From: JBGPYM01 sp041493205 | GTDB taxonomy: Bacteria; Bacteroidota; Ignavibacteria; UBA10030; UBA6906 | Length of the DNA: 5,073 nt | Direction: 5' to 3' | Assembly: GCA_041493205.1 (NCBI GenBank) | Contig: JBGPYM010000225.1 | Coordinates: 1 to 5,073, forward strand | Shown: positions 1-5,073 of the stretch, piece by piece | How the letters are laid out: every line of letters starts with the position of its first letter | How positions within the stretch are numbered: the first letter of the stretch is position 1 | Notes under the pieces: generated by a model | Database searches by the model: none | What the model was told of the DNA's origin: nothing | What the model saw: the letters and a program-made list of their open reading frames with translations, nothing else | Translations under genes and position numbers: made by a program

Positions 1-1256
1 CCGCCCTCGTCCGCGACCCCCTCGAATCCGTAGAAAGAGCCATCCTCCAGCAGCATGCAGACCGTCGTTTTCAGCGTCGACATCTGGCTTGAAACCGCAT
101 CGAGGATGCATGCGGGGGCGGTGGTAGAAAAGAGGGCGTCGTGGAACGACCGCGTATCGCGTTCGAGTCGCGCCCCGTTCTGCACAACGTACCGGGCAAC
201 GTCCCAGGCATCGGTAAATTTGCCGGCCACATAATTCCTGAGGGGCTTCCCGCGCACTTCCGGTTCTCCATTCCAATAGTTTTCGCGGTTCGGGAAGTGC
301 CAGGTGAACATCAGGGGAAGCGCAACCGAACCACCCGGAGGTATCGTGGCCCGGAGAACCAGGCTGCTCACGTCGGCGGCATTCGAATCGGAGACCACCG
401 CATCACGCATATCTTTAATCCGGCCGTTGTCCGCAAAGTCGTCCCAGAAGATGTGACACGGATCCCACCAGCCCCCGCGGTACCAGCGCGTCTGGACATC
501 GACCGGCCGGTGTGTCGTCACGACGGCCATCGTGCCGAAATTCGGATCTTCCCGCGGAACCTTCTGGGACGAGAGGCGGATTCCCTGGAACGACCCCGCG
601 TCGATGAATTCATTGAGGTTCCGACCGATGCCCGGTTTCTGTCCGTTCACATTCGTGTAGCGGCTGCCGATGGGATTCGTGATGCTCACCGCGAGAGAAA
701 CTTCGACGGTATCGGGATTCGGATTTGTCAGCTTCCACGTAAAGAGCGCAACGGGGAGGGCGCTGTCGTCCACATTGAGGGGAATGAACGGGCTCCATGC
801 CTCGAGTTGCACCCGTACCGGGAGATCGCGATCATGAAAGTCGATTGTGGCGAAGGGGTACGTGCCATGGAACTCCGCTTCCTCAAGACGCGGGAGTCCT
901 GAGAGCTGTCGTTGGGCGAGTCCGAATCCGCCGCCGCGATACGGCGGGAGAAACCGGCGTTCGAGAACGCGGACGACGGGAGCGTGCCCTTTCCTGCGGG
1001 CCCAGAGCGAGAAGAACGTGAAGTCGAGACGGCTCCCTTTTGCCGGCCGGTTAAAGATCTCCCAGTCGCGGAGTTCTCCGCGCCCGCCAAGGGATATCGA
1101 ACCGGTACCGATGCCACCGAGCGGAAAAGCGATCTCCTGGAGTGATTGACCCGTGAAGACCCGCTGGCTGTCGGCGGGTGTTTCGCACCGGGCATCCGGC
1201 GCGCACGGAACGAGGGAGAGCGTTGCGACCGAAAGGCATAACAGACAGATTTTCAT
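1..1256 (-). CDS. Secreted GH116 (GBA2-like) beta-glucosidase/glucosylceramidase family protein, N-terminal half, cut by the left edge
   Basis: The frame is open from the ATG at 1256 to the window edge: 418 codons plus two bases. Residues 1-18 form a Sec-type signal peptide (basic Lys2, hydrophobic LCLSVATLSLV), so export is likely; the cleavage site is unclear. The mature start carries the GH116 N-terminal signature: FPLGGIGTGSISLGGRGELR at 44-63, followed by DWEIFNRP. Further family-like segments are YPFATIDF (about 123), EAWSPFIPLNVDDSALPVAL (about 142), TWHFPNR (308-314) and a Lys-Phe-Thr-Asp-Ala-Trp stretch near 336. The last part, ending DGSFYGFEG, resembles the join between the beta-sandwich N-terminal domain and the (alpha/alpha)6 catalytic domain. 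The family's nucleophile Glu and acid/base Asp should lie beyond the edge, so activity cannot be judged. GH116 enzymes hydrolyse beta-glucosides, glucosylceramide, beta-xylosides or N-acetylglucosaminides; the substrate here is unknown. The start is well fixed: the frame is open back to a TGA at 1389-1391, with no other ATG, GTG or TTG. No clear Shine-Dalgarno precedes it. The gene lies 115 bases downstream of, and parallel to, the CHASE2-like gene. Confidence 0.9.
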   Translation of the reverse strand, partial: MKICLLCLSVATLSLVPCAPDARCETPADSQRVFTGQSLQEIAFPLGGIGTGSISLGGRGELRDWEIFNRPAKGSRLDFTFFSLWARRKGHAPVVRVLERRFLPPYRGGGFGLAQRQLSGLPRLEEAEFHGTYPFATIDFHDRDLPVRVQLEAWSPFIPLNVDDSALPVALFTWKLTNPNPDTVEVSLAVSITNPIGSRYTNVNGQKPGIGRNLNEFIDAGSFQGIRLSSQKVPREDPNFGTMAVVTTHRPVDVQTRWYRGGWWDPCHIFWDDFADNGRIKDMRDAVVSDSNAADVSSLVLRATIPPGGSVALPLMFTWHFPNRENYWNGEPEVRGKPLRNYVAGKFTDAWDVARYVVQNGARLERDTRSFHDALFSTTAPACILDAVSSQMSTLKTTVCMLLEDGSFYGFEGVADEG

Positions 1257-1366
1257 GATCGGACTCGCTTTGTTATTGAAGAGCGGCAGGAAGTAAAGGA
1301 GCGAAGAGACGGCTTTGCCTGGAGGTCCACGTCGACGAGTCCGAGGGCCAGACAGAGAGAAATCAA
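1253..1366 (-). other. Possible 37-codon leader ORF whose stop overlaps the GH116 start
   Basis: On the minus strand a TTG at 1366 opens a 37-codon frame that fills almost the whole gap between the CHASE2-like gene and the GH116 gene. Its TGA (1255-1253) overlaps the GH116 ATG as ATGA, the arrangement seen in translational coupling. Against it: the start is TTG, the nearest Shine-Dalgarno-like sequence (AAGGAG, inside the end of the upstream gene) is about 14 bases away, and an ORF this short is expected by chance in GC-rich DNA. The predicted peptide begins MISLCLALGLVDVDLQ and matches no family I know. It would matter mainly because GH116 has no obvious ribosome binding site of its own. Confidence 0.13.
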
Positions 1367-1371
1367 TCGAT

Positions 1372-2874
1372 TCACACTGTCTCCTTCTTCACTACGCGTT
1401 CATGGATGAGCCGGATATACGGAAGCACAACAGCGCACGTGATCGCCGCGATCAGCGGATAGCCAGTTCTCAGTATGACATGATACTCATGGAGCGCATA
1501 GAGGCCCGCGGCAAACACGGCAATACCCGAGACGAGCACGAGCACCGCCCCCCATCGAATCGGAAGCATAGTCATTGCGAAGATGCTCGTCAATATGCAC
1601 ACGATGATCAGGGCGATCGTAAGCCATTCGACCGAGAGCAACAAGCTCCGGTGCACCATGCTTTCGATGCCGGATTGCATCGACCTGGTCGAGGCGTAGA
1701 ACTGTTCATACTTGAATCCGAACGGCTCATCGTGGAGCCAGTCCAGGAGGACGATCTTCCCTGAGAATTGCGATGCGTAGCGGGCCGGAATCTCATCAGT
1801 CGCCTCCCATTCGGGATAGTGGTAATACTGCATCGCAATGCTCCCGTCATCCTGAGCGGTTGCTATCGCCGTCAGATCCGAAGGCGTGCACCAGCGGTTC
1901 TGTGAATAGGCCAGACCCGATCCTGTCACGGGCATCACGATACCGCCATAGATAAGAGAACTCCCCTGCCGGGTCGGACGAACATCATCCGCAAGACCGA
2001 GGAAACGGCCAACGGCGGCGACCGAAGCATCCATTCGAGTTTCTCTCTCGTTCGTCCCAAACCCGGACGTGCTGTAACTCGCATAGGGGTACCACGCCTG
2101 GATCACCTCTCCCCAAGGATGATCCAAATTCCATGCACTCGTGACGATGGGCATCCGATCGATTTTTTTCTCTCTTGCCGGGATTACCGCGCGCTGGGGC
2201 GGGGCATAACGGCGGCCATCATACAGCAGGACATTCTTCACCTGTGCAATTGCTGCGACGCCCGGCTTCCTGTCGGTCGGGAAAGACGTGTCGGGAACGG
2301 CACAGACGATGACTTTAGCACCAGCTCGTTCCAGGTCAACGGCAACATGACGCACACAGGAAAGATATTCCCCGAAATTGCCGTCAGGAGTGCTGAAGGA
2401 GAGGATAATCGACGCTTGTTCTTCCGGGGAAGAGCGTTCAGCAAATTCCGGCGGGATGAGGGACCATTCAGCGGAATCAAGTTTGCGGGATGCAAGGAGC
2501 GAGAGGGTGAACGCGAGGATGCAGGCACCACCAAGGGCGAGTTTCGCTGCAAGGACCACATGCGGGAGCCGCCAATGCCGGGCGGCGGTACGGAGTATTC
2601 CTTCACGATTTATTTCACGGGAGAGGGGCGATGCGTTCCCCCTGGATTCCCGAAATGAGAACCATGCCCGTGTGCCTGCAATCACGAATCCCAGTCCCGC
2701 GAGGCTAAAAAGGGCAACGAAGATCACCGTGAGCGGTTCTTCGTCCGGCACCCACCGTGTCCAGATAAAATTCCCTGCGATGCGATACGTGATGTACGCA
2801 TGGACATAGACGAGTGCCAGCAGCGAAAACGCATAGAATACGAATCTGCGCGCATGACGCGATTCCGTTCCCAT
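1372..2874 (-). CDS. CHASE2-like sensory membrane protein lacking an output domain
   Basis: The 500-residue protein has about six hydrophobic helices, near residues 11-31, 48-69, 105-127, 414-436, 441-461 and 467-489. A soluble, presumably periplasmic domain of about 280 residues (130-412) lies between the third and fourth. This domain reads like CHASE2. A strand and helix near 155-198 end in AGAKVIVCAVPDTSF, equivalent to the family's conserved strand that follows the A-G-A-K-hydrophobic motif. Residues 371-384 (SGKIVLLDWLHDEP) match the conserved G-K-I-V-L segment. QSGIESMVHRSLLL (400-413) matches the P-G-V-x-x-H-A-x-x-x-x-x-L-L segment just before the three closing helices. In known CHASE2 proteins these helices lead into a kinase or nucleotide cyclase. 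Here the chain ends about ten residues after the last helix, and the next gene starts only 115 bases on. The three N-terminal helices are extra to the usual single one. The domain is rich in Tyr and Trp (261-267, 350-356). The start was chosen by the AGGAGG six bases upstream; a TTG two codons earlier abuts that site and is unlikely. The specific family call is from motifs and topology; a role in sensing is inferred. Confidence 0.7.
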   Translation of the reverse strand: MGTESRHARRFVFYAFSLLALVYVHAYITYRIAGNFIWTRWVPDEEPLTVIFVALFSLAGLGFVIAGTRAWFSFRESRGNASPLSREINREGILRTAARHWRLPHVVLAAKLALGGACILAFTLSLLASRKLDSAEWSLIPPEFAERSSPEEQASIILSFSTPDGNFGEYLSCVRHVAVDLERAGAKVIVCAVPDTSFPTDRKPGVAAIAQVKNVLLYDGRRYAPPQRAVIPAREKKIDRMPIVTSAWNLDHPWGEVIQAWYPYASYSTSGFGTNERETRMDASVAAVGRFLGLADDVRPTRQGSSLIYGGIVMPVTGSGLAYSQNRWCTPSDLTAIATAQDDGSIAMQYYHYPEWEATDEIPARYASQFSGKIVLLDWLHDEPFGFKYEQFYASTRSMQSGIESMVHRSLLLSVEWLTIALIIVCILTSIFAMTMLPIRWGAVLVLVSGIAVFAAGLYALHEYHVILRTGYPLIAAITCAVVLPYIRLIHERVVKKETV

Positions 2875-2880
2875 AACCAA

Positions 2881-2886
2881 CCTCCT
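2881..2886 (-). promoter_or_regulatory. Strong Shine-Dalgarno (AGGAGG) that sets the start of the CHASE2-like gene
   Basis: The plus-strand bases CCTCCT read AGGAGG on the minus strand. They lie six bases upstream of the ATG at 2874, an ideal spacing, while the in-frame TTG at 2880 directly touches the motif and could not be used well from it. This argues for ATG 2874 and a 500-residue product. The site is much stronger than anything upstream of the GH116 or propeller starts. Confidence 0.85.
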
Positions 2887-2907
2887 CTTGGGATGTGATC
2901 TGGCCCC

Positions 2908-2935
2908 TTGATTTCCAGCCTGTATTCGCTATCTT
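2908..2935 (+). promoter_or_regulatory. Candidate promoter for the secreted propeller gene
   Basis: TTGATT at 2908-2913 and TATCTT at 2930-2935 are separated by 16 bases, a fair match to a housekeeping -35/-10 pair. The same stretch (CTTG, then TATCTTAC 19 bases later) also partly matches the TTTG/TAnnTTTG promoter type described in Bacteroidota. It would leave a leader of roughly 160 bases before the ATG at 3101, with the inverted repeat at 3013-3029 inside the transcript. This is pattern matching only, and the host's promoter consensus is unknown. Confidence 0.28.
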
Positions 2936-2947
2936 ACGACAGGCTCC

Positions 2948-2974
2948 CGTATACCAATCCCCCCGGAGGGGCAA
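2948..2974 (-). promoter_or_regulatory. Candidate promoter for the CHASE2-like/GH116 gene pair
   Basis: On the minus strand TTGCCC (2974-2969) is followed, after a short 15-base spacer, by TATACG (2953-2948). The -10-like element is preceded by TGG, an extended -10 arrangement. Transcription from here would give a leader of about 65-70 bases before the ATG at 2874. The match is weak and the spacer is shorter than optimal. It lies close behind the candidate plus-strand promoter, so the two would compete or be co-regulated if both are real. Confidence 0.22.
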
Positions 2975-3012
2975 CAGTCTTCAAACCTGATCGGGATGTT
3001 CATTTTCATGAG

Positions 3013-3029
3013 AAGAGCGAAGCGCTCTT
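3013..3029. repeat. Perfect 7-bp inverted repeat with 3-base loop in the divergent intergenic region
   Basis: The arms AAGAGCG (3013-3019) and CGCTCTT (3023-3029) are exact reverse complements around the loop AAG. It could be an operator half-site pair or a hairpin in the leader of the propeller mRNA, ending about 70 bases before its ATG. Only three T residues follow it on the plus strand, and the complementary side has no long T-run, so an intrinsic terminator is unlikely. If the propeller gene started at 2996 or 3008 instead of 3101, the repeat would be coding sequence. Confidence 0.55.
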
Positions 3030-3091
3030 TCCTCCCCCGCAGTATCCGGATCCCCACGCCTGTCCGAACATTCACAACTTCTCTCATCAGT

Positions 3092-3095
3092 AGGA
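3092..3095 (+). promoter_or_regulatory. Short Shine-Dalgarno-like AGGA before the propeller gene start
   Basis: AGGA lies five bases upstream of the ATG at 3101. It is short, but it agrees with the signal peptide that begins at this ATG. The in-frame upstream ATGs at 2996 and 3008 have no comparable site; only GGG directly abuts 2996. Confidence 0.5.
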
Positions 3096-3100
3096 TCACC

Positions 3101-5073
3101 ATGCGCAGAAATTCGTTCCTGCTCCGGGTTGTTCTCGGCTCCCTCGCCCTTTGTGCCGCCCCGGGCCCTTGCGTCGTTTTCTCCCAGGGAATCGACCCTG
3201 ACATGCCCGCGTTCATGCAAGAGCGGACAGAAAAGGCGGATTATCTGCGGCTGCGGGATGAATATACAAACTTGCTGCGTGGTCTGCCATACCAGCTCCC
3301 GTACAACCCGCGCACGATGGCAATCACCCAGATGCAGCACCAGGTGGCGGGATCGTTTGCGAAAGTGAGCGCAACCGACTGGGTTCCCATCGGGCCGGCG
3401 CCGATTCCAAACGGGCAGACCGAGGGCATCACGACGGCGGTCAGCGGACGGGTTTCCTGCGTTGTAATTCACCCCACCAATCCGAACATCGTGTACGTCG
3501 GGACGGCGCAGGGAGGCGTGTACCGGACTGTCAATGGCGGAACAAACTGGACGCCGATTTTTGATGGTGCACAATCGCTTGCCATCGGCGCAATTGCCCT
3601 GGCACCGTCCAATCCGAGCATACTGTATGTCGGAACGGGAGAGTCAAACAGCTCCTGCGACAGTTATGCCGGCGTCGGGCTCTACAGGATTGACAATGCC
3701 GACACCTCCCCGATTCTGGCAGGCCCGATCGATCCACTTTACAGCGGCTTTCCAGGTTCACACGCATTCGGCGGACGGACCATCAGCAAGATTCTGGTGC
3801 ACCCCACGAATCCGGCGACGATCTTTGTCGCAACCGGCGCCGGCATCATTGGTCTCGGTTGTGACCTTGCATTGGGCGGCAGCCTCCCTCCGCTCGGACC
3901 GCGCGGCATCTGGCGCTCCACCAACGCGACGTCGGCCCCGGGGTCGGTCACGTTCACGAAGCTGACAGTCACGACATTTGGTAACGTAGGCGACGGTACC
4001 GGCAACCGGAGCATCGCGGATATGGTTTTTGCGCCGGGAAATCCTGACACCCTTTATTGCTCGGTCCTCGGGACAAATGCAGCGGGCGACGGCGGCATAT
4101 TCCGCTCGCTGAACGCACTTGCTGCAACGCCAACGTTTACTAACACGCTGTCGCTGGGGACGGCTGGCGCCGCTTTCCGGGCGTCGCTGGACGTTTACAA
4201 AAGGGGCGGATCCACGGTAGTTTATGTTGCGAGCGGCGAATCCCCCTCGGGTACCGGTTGCACAAACGGTTCGCAAAGTGGTGCGCTGAGGGTCTCGACC
4301 GACGGAGGCGCGACGTGGTCGGGCAAGCTCGCAGGAGGCGGCGGGTTCTGCGGCGGGCAGTGCTTCTATAATATCGGCATCGCGGTCGTCCCCGGTTCAG
4401 CGGTAGCCAACGATACCATTCACATTGGCGGAAACGTAGCAACCACGACGTGCCAGAGGCTGCACGCCCTCTCGGTCGACGGCGGCGCATCGTTCACGAA
4501 TTTCGACAGCGGCCTCCACGCGGATACACACGCGATTGTCGTCGCGCCTTCCAATTCATCCATCGTGTATCACGGCAACGACGGCGGGATTTACAAATCC
4601 ACGGACGGCGGCCACACCTGGGCCAGCAAGAACAATTCTGCGTTCAGCGCAACGCAATTCCAGAGCATCGCACTGCACCCCACAGATGCGAACTTCAGCA
4701 TCGGCGGCACGCAGGACAACGGGACAAACCTGTACACCGCCGGTCAGACCTGGACACGGATCGATTACGGCGACGGGGGAATGTCGGCCATCGATCAGAA
4801 CGCATCCGACGTAACGAACGTCACGATGTACCACACATATTTTAACCAGTCGGGCAACCTGATCGGCTTCGCGCGCGTCAACAGCGTCGCGTGCGCATCG
4901 GATCCCAACTGGTCATTCCTTGGCAACATCCTGGGCGGCGTCTTCCCGTCGCCGCACTGCGACGGAACGACAGACCTTGCCAACGGCATAGGGCTGGGGG
5001 ATGCGGTGAACTTTTATGCCCCGCTCGCCCTTGGCCCCGGGAGTCCGAACAGGGTCTACTTCGGCACCGACCG
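3101..5073 (+). CDS. Secreted Asp-box (BNR/VPS10-sortilin-like) beta-propeller protein, cut by the right edge
   Basis: The frame is open for 657 codons to the edge. Residues 1-29 form a Sec signal peptide (basic MRR, hydrophobic FLLRVVLGSLALCAA), probably cut near FSQG. A helical stretch (about 30-90) leads into the propeller with WVPIGPAPIP (94-103). Four Asp boxes (S/T-x-D/N-x-G-x-x-W/F) are visible: TVNGGTNW (143-150), STDGGATW (399-406), SVDGGASF (458-465) and STDGGHTW (500-507). Two degenerate ones lie near 273 and 347. An inter-blade motif of the type HPTNPxIVYVGT recurs at about 124, 168, 234, 311, 482 and 526, and again near 646. GGTQDNGT (535-542) and DYGDGG (555-560) are typical of sortilin/xyloglucanase-type propellers. 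Such folds occur in sialidases, xyloglucanases and secreted adhesion-type proteins; no catalytic set is recognisable, so the function is unknown. Several Cys residues suggest disulfides and an exported location. A C-terminal sorting domain may lie past the edge. In-frame ATGs at 2996 and 3008 would prepend an Arg-rich segment ahead of the signal peptide and are less likely. Confidence 0.85.
   Translation, partial: MRRNSFLLRVVLGSLALCAAPGPCVVFSQGIDPDMPAFMQERTEKADYLRLRDEYTNLLRGLPYQLPYNPRTMAITQMQHQVAGSFAKVSATDWVPIGPAPIPNGQTEGITTAVSGRVSCVVIHPTNPNIVYVGTAQGGVYRTVNGGTNWTPIFDGAQSLAIGAIALAPSNPSILYVGTGESNSSCDSYAGVGLYRIDNADTSPILAGPIDPLYSGFPGSHAFGGRTISKILVHPTNPATIFVATGAGIIGLGCDLALGGSLPPLGPRGIWRSTNATSAPGSVTFTKLTVTTFGNVGDGTGNRSIADMVFAPGNPDTLYCSVLGTNAAGDGGIFRSLNALAATPTFTNTLSLGTAGAAFRASLDVYKRGGSTVVYVASGESPSGTGCTNGSQSGALRVSTDGGATWSGKLAGGGGFCGGQCFYNIGIAVVPGSAVANDTIHIGGNVATTTCQRLHALSVDGGASFTNFDSGLHADTHAIVVAPSNSSIVYHGNDGGIYKSTDGGHTWASKNNSAFSATQFQSIALHPTDANFSIGGTQDNGTNLYTAGQTWTRIDYGDGGMSAIDQNASDVTNVTMYHTYFNQSGNLIGFARVNSVACASDPNWSFLGNILGGVFPSPHCDGTTDLANGIGLGDAVNFYAPLALGPGSPNRVYFGTD

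Noticed and set aside
141..902. A 253-codon plus-strand open frame opposite the GH116 gene
   Set aside because: It lies antisense within a well-supported GH116 coding region; its product is Arg/His/Pro-rich and low in hydrophobic-core pattern, typical of GC-rich antisense frames. It has no recognisable domain.
728..1195. A 155-codon minus-strand open frame overlapping the GH116 gene in another frame
   Set aside because: It is Ser/Arg/Pro-rich and out of frame with the GH116 motifs, so it is a shadow.
1257..1371. Intrinsic terminator between the CHASE2-like and GH116 genes
   Set aside because: I found no stable stem followed by a T-tract on the minus strand; only short palindromes such as GTCGAC are present.
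2119..2658. A 179-codon plus-strand open frame opposite the CHASE2-like gene
   Set aside because: It is wholly antisense to a gene with coherent helices, a strong ribosome binding site and CHASE2-like motifs; it shows no domain of its own.
2874..2880. TTG at 2880 as start of the CHASE2-like gene (502 residues)
   Set aside because: The AGGAGG directly abuts this TTG, leaving no spacer, whereas the ATG at 2874 has an ideal six-base spacer.
2959..2971. C-run/G-run near-palindrome as a possible terminator or operator
   Set aside because: The pairing is only four C with four G around a three-base centre, with no T-run on either side; it is too short to support a call.
2908..3093. A 61-codon plus-strand ORF just upstream of the propeller gene, ending eight bases before its ATG
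   Set aside because: It starts at a TTG with no Shine-Dalgarno, its product is Pro/His/Tyr-rich without pattern, and it covers the region best explained as the divergent promoter region.
3758..4276. A 172-codon minus-strand open frame opposite the propeller gene
   Set aside because: It is Arg-rich and antisense to repeated Asp-box and inter-blade motifs; shadow of the real gene.

Overview
The window is a gene-dense, GC-rich bacterial segment holding three protein genes, two of them cut by the window edges. All three products look exported or membrane-bound: two carry N-terminal Sec-type signal peptides and the third has six predicted transmembrane helices around a large extracytoplasmic domain. 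The mix of a GH116 glycoside hydrolase, a CHASE2-like sensor and a secreted Asp-box (BNR) propeller suggests a Gram-negative heterotroph, perhaps of the Bacteroidota/Ignavibacteriota side or Acidobacteriota. That placement is inference, as no marker gene is present. I see no tRNA, rRNA, CRISPR array, insertion sequence or phage gene.

Layout. Positions 1-1256 (minus strand) hold the N-terminal 418 residues of a secreted GH116 (GBA2-like) beta-glucosidase/glucosylceramidase-type enzyme; its catalytic half lies beyond the left edge. A 115-base gap with no visible terminator separates it from an upstream minus-strand gene at 1372-2874. That gene encodes a 500-residue membrane protein whose second half has the organisation of a CHASE2 sensory domain followed by three helices, but with no output domain. 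A 226-base intergenic region (2875-3100) then separates this pair from a divergent plus-strand gene starting at 3101. The divergent gene encodes a secreted protein with Asp-box and inter-blade motifs typical of VPS10/sortilin-like propellers, and it runs off the right edge after 657 residues.

How the parts may fit together. The two minus-strand genes are probably co-transcribed, which would pair an envelope sensor-like protein with a secreted glycoside hydrolase. The propeller gene shares the divergent control region, which contains a perfect 7-bp inverted repeat with a 3-base loop and weak promoter-like matches in both directions. Co-regulation and any functional link are inference. The most unusual item is the CHASE2-like protein, which has an extra three-helix N-terminal part and lacks the kinase or cyclase module that normally follows CHASE2.
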